Of a stretch of DNA of 64,000 nt, positions 34,545 through 45,600 are shown piece after piece. Source of the DNA: Catellatospora tritici (GTDB lineage Bacteria > Actinomycetota > Actinomycetes > Mycobacteriales > Micromonosporaceae). The notes under the pieces are model-generated. The model was not told the origin of the DNA, ran no database searches, and saw only the letters and a program-made list of their open reading frames with translations. The stretch's first letter is position 1, and each line of letters begins with the position of its first letter. A program made the translations under genes and the position numbers. The DNA is taken from NCBI RefSeq assembly GCF_019083965.1, contig NZ_JAHRCY010000001.1, positions 763,077-827,076 of the forward strand, written 5' to 3'.

Positions 34545-35237
34545 GTGGTCGACGACGCGCGTGAGGTCCGGCAGGCGACGGGCCGACAGCCCGCCGCGCC
34601 GCCGAAGAGCGGTTCCCGGGTCCGGATGAGCTTCTCCCAGCGGCGCGAGCAGCTGATCTCGGTGGGGCGGCAGTTGTTCGCCGAGCGCGGTTTCGACGCG
34701 ACCTCGATCGAGGAGATCGCCTCGCGCGCGAAGGTCTCCAAACCGGTGGTGTACGAGCACTTCGGCGGGAAAGAGGGCCTGTACGCGGTGGTCGTCGACC
34801 GCGAGGTGACGGCGCTGCTGACCCGGGTCACGGGCGCGCTGACCGCGGGCCACCCGCGCGAGCTGCTGGAGCAGGCCGCGTTGGCGCTGCTGGACTACAT
34901 CGAGGAAGAGACGAACGGCTTCCGGGTGCTCGTACGCGAGTCGCCGGTGATGTCGTCGTCGGGCAACTTCTCGTCGGTCCTGAACGATGTCGCGCACCAG
35001 GTCGAGCACATCCTGGGCGCCGAGTTCAAGGGCCGTGGCTACGACCCGAAGCTGGCCGAGCTGTACTCCCAGGCGCTGGTGGGCATGGTGGCGCTGACGG
35101 GCCGCTGGTGGCTGGAGGTGCGCAAGCCGCGCAAGGAGACGGTGGCCGCGCACCTGGTGAACCTGGCCTGGCACGGCCTGTCGCACCTGGAGTCGAAGCC
35201 GACCCTGCTGACGAGCAACCGCAAGAGCGCGAAGTAG
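34545..35237 (+). CDS. TetR-family regulator, likely of fatty acid desaturation
   Basis: About 230 residues. The TetR DNA-binding domain is clear: SFSQRREQLISVGRQLFAERGFDATSIEEIASRAKVSKPVVYEHFGGKEGLYAVVVDRE. The rest is an all-helical ligand-binding domain. GTG 34545 has AGGATGGGGG upstream; ATG 34626 (MSFSQRREQ) would give a shorter form starting at the HTH. The first 25 residues are Pro/Gln-rich. It resembles lipid-responsive actinobacterial TetR proteins such as mycobacterial FasR. Position after the desaturase and near its palindromes supports that role, which is inferred. Confidence 0.85.
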   Translation: MVDDAREVRQATGRQPAAPPKSGSRVRMSFSQRREQLISVGRQLFAERGFDATSIEEIASRAKVSKPVVYEHFGGKEGLYAVVVDREVTALLTRVTGALTAGHPRELLEQAALALLDYIEEETNGFRVLVRESPVMSSSGNFSSVLNDVAHQVEHILGAEFKGRGYDPKLAELYSQALVGMVALTGRWWLEVRKPRKETVAAHLVNLAWHGLSHLESKPTLLTSNRKSAK

Positions 35238-35265
35238 GCCGTCGCGGGTCGAGTCCCGTGGTAGG

Positions 35266-35766
35266 TCAGCCGCGCGTCGCCGAGTGCGGGCGGACGGCGA
35301 ACTTGTCCCCGGGGCGGGTGCTGTGGCGTAGTACCTCTTCGGCTTCGGACTCGGCGGGGGTACCGGTCTTGCCATACAGTCCGGCGATCATCAGCACGGT
35401 GCCGATGAGGAACGACACCACGCAGGTGGCGACCTCGAAGTTGAGTTTGTTCTCCGGGGTCTGCAGCACCAGCAGCATGATCAGCCCGGAGAGCATGAAG
35501 ACCACGCCGCCCCACAGGTTGATGAAGTGGTCGATGTTGCGGCCGATGATGGCGCCCGCGAGCACGACGGCGCCCACGATGATGGACAGCCACGAGAACG
35601 CGGGGTTGGTCTTGAGCCCGAGTGCGTGGATGTCCGCGCGGCTGAAGAAGGGCTCGCCCGCCGTCCGGATGGCACCGACGATCCCGAACGTCAGCAGGTA
35701 GGCACCGCTCACACCGGCGAGGAACCGGTACTGCGGCCGGAAACGGTGGTTGATCGGTAGGTGCAT
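35266..35766 (-). CDS. DUF4383 membrane protein (first of two)
   Basis: 166 residues with four predicted membrane spans and the DUF4383 pattern: HRFRPQYRFLAGVSGAYLLTFGIVG, FFSRADIHALGLKTNPAFSWLSIIVGAVVLAGAIIGRNIDHFINLWGG, and NFEVATCVVSFLIGTVLMIAGLYGK. A charged C-terminal tail follows. ATG 35766 is chosen because the upstream in-frame sequence is the dispersed repeat. A paralogue lies 269 bp upstream with a repeat element between them. Function unknown. Confidence 0.85.
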   Translation of the reverse strand: MHLPINHRFRPQYRFLAGVSGAYLLTFGIVGAIRTAGEPFFSRADIHALGLKTNPAFSWLSIIVGAVVLAGAIIGRNIDHFINLWGGVVFMLSGLIMLLVLQTPENKLNFEVATCVVSFLIGTVLMIAGLYGKTGTPAESEAEEVLRHSTRPGDKFAVRPHSATRG

Positions 35767-35829
35767 ATCCGCATTGTGCCCCGATCCGACCCCGCTCGAA
35801 CCTGATTGCCCGAAGATGCGGACAGTCCG

Positions 35830-36035
35830 CGATCGGCCGCCGACCGCATCGGTAAAGGAGCGTGACATCGCCGCAGGCGATGTAGCGACGCGCCGATGCG
35901 GTCGGCTTCAAAGGCCGATCGCCGCGCCCGCGGAGGCGGGCGCCAACAGTAGAGCCGATCGCCGCGCCCGCGGAGGCGGGCGCCAACAGTAGAGCCGATC
36001 GCCGCGCCCGCGAAGGCGGGCGCAAACAGCAGAGC
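35830..36035 (+). repeat. structured core repeat, copy 3, with three GGAG-type hairpins
   Basis: P1 CGATCGGCC/GGCCGATCG (35830-35838, 35913-35921); P2 GCCGACCGCATCGG and exact complement (35839-35852, 35893-35906); P3 CATCGCC-GCA-GGCGATG (35866-35882). TAAAGGAGCGTGA and AGCGACGCG are the unpaired sides; TTCAAA bulges. Three hairpins follow: CGCCCGC-GGAG-GCGGGCG twice, then a third with a GAAG loop (CGCCCGC-GAAG-GCGGGCG), with tails CAACAGTAGAGC or AAACAGCAGAGC. The last tail touches the stop codon of the second DUF4383 gene. Confidence 0.9.
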
Positions 36036-36455
36036 TCAGCGCTTGGCGACGCGGACGTACATGCCCGCGGTGAGCAGGATCGAGCCGATGGCGTACGACA
36101 CGATGCAGGTCGCCAGCGTGAAGTTGAGGATGTTGTGCTCGGTGCCCATCAGCACCAGCATCGCGGTCCCGACGACGAGGAACGCGCTGCCGACCCAGGT
36201 GTCGACGTGGCGGTCGAGGTTGTGGCCGACCAGGGTGGCCAGCAGCACCAGCACCCCGGCGGCCAGGCAGCCGTACGCGAGGGCGGGGTTGGTGGGCAGG
36301 CCCAGCGCCTGCGCGTCGCCCGCCGCGAAGAGCGGGTCGCCCTGGCTGTCGAGGAAGCCGAGCACGCCGAACGCGAGCACGAGCAGCCCGGTGAGCAGCG
36401 CGAGACCCCGGTAGAGGGGGCGCAGGGAGTGGTTGACGGGCATGTGCGAAGCCAT
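36036..36455 (-). CDS. DUF4383 membrane protein (second of two)
   Basis: 139 residues, paralogous to the downstream DUF4383 gene: HSLRPLYRGLALLTGLLVLAFGVLGFL, FAAGDAQALGLPTNPALAYGCLAAGVLVLLATLVGHNLDRHVDTWVG, and NFTLATCIVSYAIGSILLTAGMYVRVAKR. Four membrane spans, no soluble domain. It starts at ATG 36455 (an ATG at 36443 is also possible). The stop codon immediately adjoins the hairpin array. Function unknown; the tandem pair suggests local duplication. Confidence 0.85.
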   Translation of the reverse strand: MASHMPVNHSLRPLYRGLALLTGLLVLAFGVLGFLDSQGDPLFAAGDAQALGLPTNPALAYGCLAAGVLVLLATLVGHNLDRHVDTWVGSAFLVVGTAMLVLMGTEHNILNFTLATCIVSYAIGSILLTAGMYVRVAKR

Positions 36456-36517
36456 GTCACTGCTCCGAGTGGTGCGAGGGGGGATGACCGGGGCACCCTA
36501 CCAACCCCCCTCGGTGC

Positions 36518-38320
<1,803 letters not shown>

Positions 38321-38328
38321 GGTGCCGC

Positions 38329-39288
38329 CTAGCCTATCCGGGCGCCGTGCACCGGGCCGTGCGCGAGCTGTACGCCGCGACACAGGCCCGACTCGGTCAG
38401 GGCGGCGGCGACGTCGGCGCCGTGGACGTCGTCACGGGCCAGGAACACACAGGTGGGGCCGCTGCCGGAGACCAGGCTGGCCAGAGCCCCGGCCTTGTCG
38501 CCGACGGCGAGCGTCTCGGCCAGCTGCGGGCGCAGCGAGATCGCGGCGGCCTGCAGGTCGTTGCCGAGCGCGGCGGCGAGCACCGCCGGGTCGCGCTGGC
38601 GCAGCGCGCTGAGCAGGTCGTCGCTGCTGCCCAGCGGGGCGGGGGCGCGGCCCTCGGCGCGTAGGCGGTCGAGTTCGCCGTACACCTTGGGGGTGAGCAG
38701 GCCGCCGTCGGCGAAGGCGACGACCCAGCTCCAGCGGTTGGCGCGGGCGAGCACGGGGCTGACCGCCTCGCCGCGGCCGGTGCCCAGGGCGGTGCCGCCG
38801 TAGAGCAGGAACGGGATGTCCGAGCCGAGCTGGGCGGCGATGCGGGCCAGCTCGTCGCGGCCTAGGTTGGTGCCCCACAGCGCGTCGAGGGCGACGAGGG
38901 TGGCGGCCGCGTCGGCGGAGCCGCCCGCCAGGCCGCCCGCGAGCGGGATCTGCTTGCGCAGGTGCAGCCGGGCCTGGGCGGGGACCTTGGCGGTGGCGGC
39001 CAGGGCGTGGGCGGCCCTGATGACGAGGTTGGAGTCGTCCAGGGCCAGTTCGCCGACGCCGACGCCCTGCATGGTGAGGCTGAGGGTGTCGCCGGAGCGG
39101 GCGGTGATCTCGTCGTACAGGGAGATGGCGTGGTAGACGGTGTGCAGTTCGTGGTAGCCGTCGGGGCGGGCCGGGCCTACGCCGAGGTGGAGGTTGATCT
39201 TCGCCGGGACGCGTACGCGCACCGGACCCGATGGCACTGCGGCCAGGTCATCGTCATCGCCGTCGCCCAGCGTCCACGCCTCAGTCAC
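38329..39288 (-). CDS. ispE: 4-diphosphocytidyl-2-C-methyl-D-erythritol kinase
   Basis: 319-residue GHMP kinase of the MEP isoprenoid pathway. The start of the fold is VRVRVPAKINLHLGVGPARPDGYHELHTVYHAI. The ATP-binding loop is PLAGGLAGGSADAAATL. Motif 3 is SLVSGSGPTCVFLA. An extra acidic 20-residue N-terminus (TEAWTLGDGDDDDLAAV) precedes the domain. It lies between ksgA and the ABC-F gene, as in other actinobacteria, and is probably cotranscribed with both. Confidence 0.95.
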   Translation of the reverse strand: MTEAWTLGDGDDDDLAAVPSGPVRVRVPAKINLHLGVGPARPDGYHELHTVYHAISLYDEITARSGDTLSLTMQGVGVGELALDDSNLVIRAAHALAATAKVPAQARLHLRKQIPLAGGLAGGSADAAATLVALDALWGTNLGRDELARIAAQLGSDIPFLLYGGTALGTGRGEAVSPVLARANRWSWVVAFADGGLLTPKVYGELDRLRAEGRAPAPLGSSDDLLSALRQRDPAVLAAALGNDLQAAAISLRPQLAETLAVGDKAGALASLVSGSGPTCVFLARDDVHGADVAAALTESGLCRGVQLAHGPVHGARIG

Positions 39289-39312
39289 GCGCCCAGCCTA
39301 CTGGCCCCCGAT

Positions 39313-40170
39313 TCACCCCTTCGCAGCGGCGAGGTCGGCGAAGGCGTGCACGTCGAGCTGCTCGCCGCGCGTCTGCGGGTCGATTCCGGCGGCCCGCAGC
39401 AGCTCCTCGGCGGCGGGTGCGCCCCCGGCCCACCCGGCCAGCGCCGCCCGCAGGGTCTTGCGCCGCTGCGCGAACGCCGCGTCGACCACCGCGAACACCT
39501 TCTCCCGGGCCACGTCGTCGCGCGGCGGCTCCCGCCGGGTGAACGACACCAGCCCCGAGTCCACGTTCGGCACCGGCCAGAACACGGCCGGGGGCACCTT
39601 CCCGGCCTGCCGGGACGAGGCGTACCAGGCGAGCTTCACCGACGGCACGCCGTAGATCTTGCTGCCGGGGGCGGCGGTGAGCCGGTCGGCGACCTCCTTC
39701 TGCACCATGACCAGTCCGTGCCGTACGCCCGGCAGCTCCGCCAGCAGGTGCAGCACCACCGGCACCGCCACGTTGTACGGCAGATTGGCCACCAGGGCCG
39801 TCGGCGCCGGATCGAACTCGGCCGCGGTGACCCGCATCGCGTCGCCACTGTGGACGCTGAGCCGGTCGGTCAGCCCGGGGGCACGCTCGGCGGCGGTGAC
39901 CGCCAGGGCCGCGGCCAGCGGCGGATCGATCTCGACGGCGTGCACGTGCGCGGCGGCGGGCAGCAGCCCCAGCGTCAGCGAGCCGAGCCCCGGCCCGACC
40001 TCGAGGACCACGTCGGCCGGGTCGAGTCCGGCGGCGGCGACGATGCGGCGGATCGTGTTCGGGTCGTGCAGGAAGTTCTGCCCGAACTTCTTGGTCGGCG
40101 CGACTCCGAGCCGCGCCGCCAGCTCCCGGATCTCCGCGGGGCCGAGCAGTCTTGCCTGTTCAACGGTCAC
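39313..40170 (-). CDS. rsmA: 16S rRNA dimethyladenosine transferase
   Basis: 285-residue KsgA methyltransferase that dimethylates two adenosines near the 3' end of 16S r[19 protein letters not shown] is the family N-terminus. The SAM-binding motif is [16 protein letters not shown], and NLPYNVAVP is the catalytic motif [16 protein letters not shown] and [12 protein letters not shown] are also typical. GTG start at 40170. It is followed by ispE. The usual upstream neighbour rpfB is absent; a cytochrome P450 stands there instead. Confidence 0.96.
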   Translation of the reverse strand: MTVEQARLLGPAEIRELAARLGVAPTKKFGQNFLHDPNTIRRIVAAAGLDPADVVLEVGPGLGSLTLGLLPAAAHVHAVEIDPPLAAALAVTAAERAPGLTDRLSVHSGDAMRVTAAEFDPAPTALVANLPYNVAVPVVLHLLAELPGVRHGLVMVQKEVADRLTAAPGSKIYGVPSVKLAWYASSRQAGKVPPAVFWPVPNVDSGLVSFTRREPPRDDVAREKVFAVVDAAFAQRRKTLRAALAGWAGGAPAAEELLRAAGIDPQTRGEQLDVHAFADLAAAKG

Positions 40171-40179
40171 GGGTCAAGG

Positions 40180-41502
40180 CTATCGGCGCACGGTCATGGG
40201 CAGTCCCCCGGCCGGGCGGATGGTGGCCTGGCCCTGGAGCTTGAGGGTGTGCCCGGCGGGCAGCTCCAGCCGGACCCGGGGCACCAGGGTGGCCAGCACC
40301 AGGGCGATCTCGGCTTCGGCGAAGCGGTTGCCGACGCACAGGCGCGGCCCGTCGCCGAACGGCAGGAACGCCTCCCGGCCCGGCTGGGCCCCGTCGGCGA
40401 ACCGCTCGGGCCGGAACTCGTGCGGCTCGGGCCAGTACTCGGGGTCCAGGTGTACCACGTACGGGCTGAAGAACAGGATGTCGCCCGGCTTGACCGCGTA
40501 GCCGCCCAGTTCGGTCGGGGCGACGGGGCTGCGGTCGAGCAGGAACACCGGCGCCCAGCGCCGCAGCGTCTCCTTGACCACCTGGTCCAGGTACGGCAGC
40601 CGCCCCAGGTCGGCCATGGTCGGCTCGCGGTCGCCGAGCACCTCGACCAGCTCGGCGCGCAGCCGGTCGGCGATCTCCGGGTGCCGGGCCAGCTCGTAGC
40701 AGGCCCAGGTGAGCGCGGTGGCGCTGGTCTCGTGCCCGGCGAAGAACATGGTCAGCAGCTCGTCGCGGATCTCGGCGTCGGTCAGTTGGGGGCCGCCTTC
40801 GGCGTCCTTGGCGTTGATCAGCATCGAGAGCAGGTCGGCGCTGTCGGCGCCGGACTCACGGCGACGCCGGATCAGGTCGTACGCGATGGTGTCCATGCGG
40901 GCGACGCTGGCCCTGCGCCAGCGGTGCGTCCTCGTCGGCAGCCAGGTCGGCAGGATGCCGAAGGACAGCAGGTACGCGTTGAGCGAGTCGACGAAGTCGT
41001 GCACGGCGGCGAAGACCTCGTCGCCGTCGTCGTCCACGGTGAACAGCGACGCCCCGACGATGCGCAACGTCAGCTGGGTCATCTCCTCGACGACGTCGAT
41101 CCGGGCGCCGTCGGGCCAGCCGTCGAGCAGCCGCCGCGCCTCGGCGGTCATGATCTCGCCGTACCGGGCGATGCGCTGGGTGTGCAGGGTCGGCAGCATG
41201 ATGCGCCGGTGGCGGCGGTGCTCGGTGCCCTCCCGGGTGAGCAGACCGTCGCCGACGTGGCCCTGCAACAGCCGGGTGGTACGCCACGACTTGGCGAAGT
41301 CCTGCGGGCGTTTGACCAGCATCTCGTGCACCAGTTGCGGGTCGGCCACGAGGATCATCGACATCGGACCCATCCGCAGGCGACTGAGGCCGCCGAGCTC
41401 GCGGGCGGTGCGGTCGAGGAAGCCGGGCATGTCCCGGTTCATCTCCAGCAGGTGGCCCAGCAGCGGCAGGCCGGGCGGCGACGGGATCGTGGCGGCGGTC
41501 AC
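40180..41502 (-). CDS. cytochrome P450
   Basis: 440-residue soluble P450. The I-helix oxygen-binding motif is AGHETSAT, ExxR is KETLRR, and the heme loop is FGDGPRLCVGNRFA with ligand Cys389. The N-terminus (PSPPGLPLLGHLLEMNRDMPGF) resembles the CYP102/CYP4-like fatty-acid or terpene hydroxylase branch rather than typical class I actinobacterial P450s. No ferredoxin gene is adjacent. The GTG at 41502 is 30 bp from tatD, and the stop is 9 bp from ksgA, so it is embedded in a housekeeping operon. Substrate unknown. Confidence 0.93.
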   Translation of the reverse strand: MTAATIPSPPGLPLLGHLLEMNRDMPGFLDRTARELGGLSRLRMGPMSMILVADPQLVHEMLVKRPQDFAKSWRTTRLLQGHVGDGLLTREGTEHRRHRRIMLPTLHTQRIARYGEIMTAEARRLLDGWPDGARIDVVEEMTQLTLRIVGASLFTVDDDGDEVFAAVHDFVDSLNAYLLSFGILPTWLPTRTHRWRRASVARMDTIAYDLIRRRRESGADSADLLSMLINAKDAEGGPQLTDAEIRDELLTMFFAGHETSATALTWACYELARHPEIADRLRAELVEVLGDREPTMADLGRLPYLDQVVKETLRRWAPVFLLDRSPVAPTELGGYAVKPGDILFFSPYVVHLDPEYWPEPHEFRPERFADGAQPGREAFLPFGDGPRLCVGNRFAEAEIALVLATLVPRVRLELPAGHTLKLQGQATIRPAGGLPMTVRR

Positions 41503-41532
41503 CCCGCCGAGGCTAGGCGAGATCGGCCGCCG

Positions 41533-42390
41533 TCACCATGGTCCGAAGATCCGGTCGCCGTTGGCGGAGATCGCCTGGCACATCTCGGCCAGCGGCACGC
41601 CCCTGGCCTCGGCCAGCGTCCGCACCGTCAACGGGATCAGATAGGACGCGTTGGGGCGGCCCCGGTGCGGCATCGGCGTCAGGTAGGGCGCGTCGGTCTC
41701 GACCAGGATCTGCCCGATCGGCGCGAGCGCGGCCGCCTCGCGCAGGTGCGGCGCGTTCTTGAAGGTGACCGTGCCCGCGAACGACAGCGTGAAGCCGCGG
41801 CGGCAGCACTCGGCGGCGAACGCGGCGTCGCCGGAGAAGCAGTGCATCACCACGGTTTCCGGGGCGCCTTCGTCGTCGAGCACCCGCAGGATGTCGGCGT
41901 GGGCGTCGCGGTCGTGGATGACCAGCGGCTTGCCGACCCGTTTGGCCAGGGCGATGTGGGCGCGGAAGCTGCGTTCCTGCGCGGCCAGACCCGGTTCGCC
42001 GGTACGGAAGAAGTCCAGCCCGGTCTCGCCGACGCCCCGTACCCGCGGGTCCTCGGCCAGCTCTTCGATCGACTTGAGCGCACCGTCCAGATCGGATAAT
42101 CTCGGCGCCTCGTTGGGGTGCAGGGCGACCGTGGCCACCACTGCGCGCTGCGTGTTGGCCAGCTCCACGCCCCACCTCGACGAGGCCACGTCCACGCCGA
42201 CCTGCACCAGCCGGTTCACTCCGACGGCATTGGCGGCGGCGATCTGGCCGACCGGGTCATCACCCTCGGCGGACACGATGTCCAGGTGCGTGTGGCTGTC
42301 CAGCACCGGGTGCGGCAGCGGCTCCGGGGCGGGCGGAAAGTCGTCCCGGGTGCGGGCCTTGGCTCGGGCGGCGCGGTCGGCGGTGGTCAT
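41533..42390 (-). CDS. tatD: TatD-family metal-dependent DNase
   Basis: 285-residue TIM-barrel hydrolase. Metal ligands are visible in DSHTHLD, GETGLDFF, HDRDAH, HCFSG and ETDAPYLTP. Members act as 3'-5' exonucleases or in other quality-control reactions in the cytoplasm. It is expected downstream of metG in this block; here an unrelated plus-strand gene sits between them. ATG 42390. Confidence 0.93.
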   Translation of the reverse strand: MTTADRAARAKARTRDDFPPAPEPLPHPVLDSHTHLDIVSAEGDDPVGQIAAANAVGVNRLVQVGVDVASSRWGVELANTQRAVVATVALHPNEAPRLSDLDGALKSIEELAEDPRVRGVGETGLDFFRTGEPGLAAQERSFRAHIALAKRVGKPLVIHDRDAHADILRVLDDEGAPETVVMHCFSGDAAFAAECCRRGFTLSFAGTVTFKNAPHLREAAALAPIGQILVETDAPYLTPMPHRGRPNASYLIPLTVRTLAEARGVPLAEMCQAISANGDRIFGPW

Positions 42391-42497
42391 GTTTCCATGA
42401 TCTCACCGGGCCCGGCGACGTTTTCCCGACACCTAAACAGCCCGCGTTCAGACCTTGTTCACCTCCCCCTCACCGGTCCGCACTAGCGTCGGGGTTC

Positions 42498-43700
42498 GTG
42501 ACGATCCTCAATGACATGGGCCAGGCTGCGGTCATGGTGGACGGACGCGCGTACTCGGCCGAACCGGTGGCCGGCGGAGCCGCGTACGAGCTGTTCAGCG
42601 ACCACCCCGAGCCCGGCTTCCTGCGGATCGAGTCACCGGCCCGCTGGCCGTTCCACCGCTTCGTGCCGACGTCGGAGGTCACCGGCGCGGGTCCGGCGGC
42701 GATGCCGGAGAGCCAGTTGTGCGCGCCGCTGTCGCGCAGTCTCAGCTGGGAGCGGGTGCACTGGCTGAGCCAGCGCCCGCCACGCGACCGGCACGCCGCC
42801 GACGTGGTCGCCTCGGTGCGCGCCACCGCCGTCATCCGGCAGGGCACCCGCATGGTCATGCCGCTGACCGCGGGCTCGGTCACCGACCTGCTGCGCGGGC
42901 GGCTGCCGCACGGCTTCTGCTACCGCGAGTGGGACGTGGCGCACCTGCGTACGCCCGCGGAGCTCGCGGTGCTCGGCGGCGAGGCCTCCGAGGACGTCAC
43001 GTACCTGCTGCGCTGGCGGGCGATCGACGCCGCCGACTTCCGGCCCTCCACCGGCGACACGGTGTCGGGGCTGGTGGCGATGCCGCCGCACGACCGGGTC
43101 GGCGCCGCCGTGCTGGGCACCGGCTTCGCCCCGAGCAGCACCGAACTGATTCCCGAGTGGGTCACCGCCGACTTCGCCGACCTGCCGCTGCCCGCGCACG
43201 CGGCGGTGGTGGCGTACGCGCCCGACGGCACCGAGGTGGTGCTCTACACGTTCCAGCCCGAGCAGCGGGGCTGGCTGCGCCTGGTCGGCCCGCAGTGGCG
43301 GCGGCTGCTCAACCCGCTGCGCGAGATCAGCGCCGACCAGGAGTACCTGCCGATCCCTCGGGACCAGGCCGTGTTCAGCCGCCTGGTGGGCATGTTCCGG
43401 GGCGAGGAGTACGAGGCGGTCGCCGACCCGCCGGAGGAGTTCCGGGTGCTGGCGATGAGCCGGGCGGCCCGCTACCCGGTGGAGTCGCTGCGCCGCCGTA
43501 CCCGCTATGCCCGCTGGCGCGGCGCGGCCGTGACCGTGCTGTCGGCCGACGCCAACTGGGTGCGGGTGCGGCTGTGCCAGCCCGACCCGGTCAACGTGAC
43601 CACGCTCGGCGCCCAGTGCAACCGCCGGGGCGTCTACGAGGCGTGGGCGCCGACGACCGAGGTCGCCGACGCCCACGACGCGGAGCTGCGCTATTTCTAG
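42498..43700 (+). CDS. orphan protein of unknown function
   Basis: 400 residues, no signal peptide, no membrane spans. I recognise no domain. The protein mixes beta-rich and helical stretches (YELFSDHPEPGFLRIESPARWPFHRFVPTSEV, RGTRMVMPLTAGSVTDLLRGRLP-type turn, GWLRLVGPQWRRLLNPLREISADQEYLPIPRDQ) and has an unusually high Arg and Trp content. The GTG at 42498 is the first good start. Divergent from tatD and convergent with metG (stops 12 bp apart). Coding is supported by strong third-position GC and a clean open frame across 1.2 kb. Probably confined to Micromonosporaceae. Confidence 0.75.
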   Translation: MTILNDMGQAAVMVDGRAYSAEPVAGGAAYELFSDHPEPGFLRIESPARWPFHRFVPTSEVTGAGPAAMPESQLCAPLSRSLSWERVHWLSQRPPRDRHAADVVASVRATAVIRQGTRMVMPLTAGSVTDLLRGRLPHGFCYREWDVAHLRTPAELAVLGGEASEDVTYLLRWRAIDAADFRPSTGDTVSGLVAMPPHDRVGAAVLGTGFAPSSTELIPEWVTADFADLPLPAHAAVVAYAPDGTEVVLYTFQPEQRGWLRLVGPQWRRLLNPLREISADQEYLPIPRDQAVFSRLVGMFRGEEYEAVADPPEEFRVLAMSRAARYPVESLRRRTRYARWRGAAVTVLSADANWVRVRLCQPDPVNVTTLGAQCNRRGVYEAWAPTTEVADAHDAELRYF

Positions 43701-43712
43701 CCTGCGGAGTCT

Positions 43713-45488
43713 CTAGCCCTCCAGCCGGGCCAGTTCCTCCTCCACGATGGACGGGTCCAGCTTGCGGAAGACCGGCGTCGGGGCGGTCAGCGGCGTGCCC
43801 GGCGCCAGCGCCCGCGGCTCCCACTTCGCGCCGACGGTGTAGTCGCCGGTCAGGATCGGGTAGTCCGGTCCGCCGTCGAGATCGGACACCTCCTCGATGC
43901 GCGGCATGGGCGCGTGCACACCCTGCCCGCCGAGCAGCTCGTGGATCTTCTGCGCGGAGTGCGGCAGGTACGGCGTGAGCAGCGTGTTGCAGTCGACCAC
44001 GGCCTGCAGCGCGGTGTGCAGGATGGTGGCCAGGCGCGGCCGCTCGTCCTCGCCCTTGAGCTTCCACGGCGACTGGTCGGACAGGTACTTGTTGACCTCG
44101 CCGACGATCCGCATCGCCTCGTTGATGGCGGCCTTCTGCTTGTGGTGCTCGATCAGGCCGCCGACCGACTCGAACCCGCCGCGCACGGTCGCCAGCAGCT
44201 CCCGGTCGGCGTCGGTCAGCTCACCCGGCGTCGGCACGCCGCCGAAGTTCTTGGCCGCCATCGAGATGGTGCGGTTGACCAGGTTGCCCCAGCCCGCGAC
44301 CAGCTCGTCGTTGTTGCGGCGCAGGAACTCCGACCAGGTGAAGTCGGTGTCGGTGGTCTCCGGCCCGGCCACGGCGATGAAGTACCGCAGCGCGTCGGCG
44401 TCGTAGCGCTCCAGGAAGTCGCGCACGTAGATGACGATGCGGCGCGAGGAGGAGAACTTCTTGCCCTCCATGGTCAGGTACTCGCTGGAGACGACCTCGG
44501 TGGGCAGGTTCAGCTCGCCCAGCTCGCCCGGCTTGCCGCCCTTGTCGCCCTGGCCGCTGTAGCCGAGCAGCATCGACGGCCAGATCAGCGAGTGGAAGAC
44601 GATGTTGTCCTTGCCCATGAAGTAGTACGACCGGGACTCGGGCGTCTGCCACCACTGCCGCCACGCCTGCGGGTCGCCGGTGCGGCGGGCCCACTCGATC
44701 GAGGCGGACAGGTAGCCGATGACCGCGTCGAACCACACGTAGAAGCGCTTGGTGTCCCAGCCCTCCTGCGGGATCGGCACACCCCACTCCAGGTCCCGGG
44801 TGATCGGCCGGGGGCGCAGGTCGTCGACCAGGTTGCGGGAGAACTTGAGCACGTTCGGCCGCCAGCCGTCGCGGCTGTCCAGCCAGGTGCCCAGCGCCTC
44901 GGCGAACGCCGACAGGTCCAGGAAGTAGTGCTCGGTGTCGATGAACCGCGGCGTCTCGCCGTTGATCTTCGACTTGGGGTCGATCAGGTCGATCGGGTCG
45001 AGCTGGTGGCCGCAGTTGTCACACTGGTCGCCGCGGGCGCTGGTGTAGCCGCAGTGCGGGCAGGTGCCCTCGATGTACCGGTCGGGCAGGCCCCGGCCGG
45101 TCGACGGCGACACGGCCGCCTGGGTGGTCTTGGCGATGACGTACCCGTTGGCGTAGAGCGCGGTGAACAGCTCCTGCACCACCGCGTAGTGGTTGCCGGT
45201 GGTGGTTCGGGTGAACAGGTCGTAGGCCAGGCCCAGCCCGTGCAGATCCTCGACGATCATGCGGTTGTACTTGTCCACGGCCTCGCGCGGGGTGATCCCC
45301 TCGGCGTCGGCCTGGACCTGGATCGGCGTGCCGTGCTCGTCGGTGCCCGACACCATGAGCACGTCGTGGCCGGCCATCCGCATGTACCGACTGAAGACGT
45401 CGGAGGGCACCCCGAATCCGGAGACATGACCGATGTGGCGCGGGCCGTTGGCATAGGGCCAGGCGACCGCGGCGAGAACGTGGCTCAT
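43713..45488 (-). CDS. metG: methionyl-tRNA synthetase
   Basis: 591-residue class I synthetase. The HIGH-type motif is PRHIGHVSG and the KMSKS equivalent is GKKFSSSRR, the variant normal for actinobacteria. The zinc knuckle is [18 protein letters not shown] with four Cys. The anticodon-binding helical domain fills the C-terminal third; there is no C-terminal tRNA-binding EMAPII domain. The ATG at 45488 begins [14 protein letters not shown], the usual N-terminus; upstream in-frame sequence is antisense to the neighbouring gene and is rejected. Confidence 0.96.
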   Translation of the reverse strand: MSHVLAAVAWPYANGPRHIGHVSGFGVPSDVFSRYMRMAGHDVLMVSGTDEHGTPIQVQADAEGITPREAVDKYNRMIVEDLHGLGLAYDLFTRTTTGNHYAVVQELFTALYANGYVIAKTTQAAVSPSTGRGLPDRYIEGTCPHCGYTSARGDQCDNCGHQLDPIDLIDPKSKINGETPRFIDTEHYFLDLSAFAEALGTWLDSRDGWRPNVLKFSRNLVDDLRPRPITRDLEWGVPIPQEGWDTKRFYVWFDAVIGYLSASIEWARRTGDPQAWRQWWQTPESRSYYFMGKDNIVFHSLIWPSMLLGYSGQGDKGGKPGELGELNLPTEVVSSEYLTMEGKKFSSSRRIVIYVRDFLERYDADALRYFIAVAGPETTDTDFTWSEFLRRNNDELVAGWGNLVNRTISMAAKNFGGVPTPGELTDADRELLATVRGGFESVGGLIEHHKQKAAINEAMRIVGEVNKYLSDQSPWKLKGEDERPRLATILHTALQAVVDCNTLLTPYLPHSAQKIHELLGGQGVHAPMPRIEEVSDLDGGPDYPILTGDYTVGAKWEPRALAPGTPLTAPTPVFRKLDPSIVEEELARLEG

Positions 45489-45600
45489 GGGAAAACAGCG
45501 TAGTGAAGAGCGTGCCCGGTCTGCGAACCGGTTACGACCTCCGGCGACACGCGTCGCAAATCCCCTCGTCAGCGGGCTGACTAGGGTGAAATGACCATCT

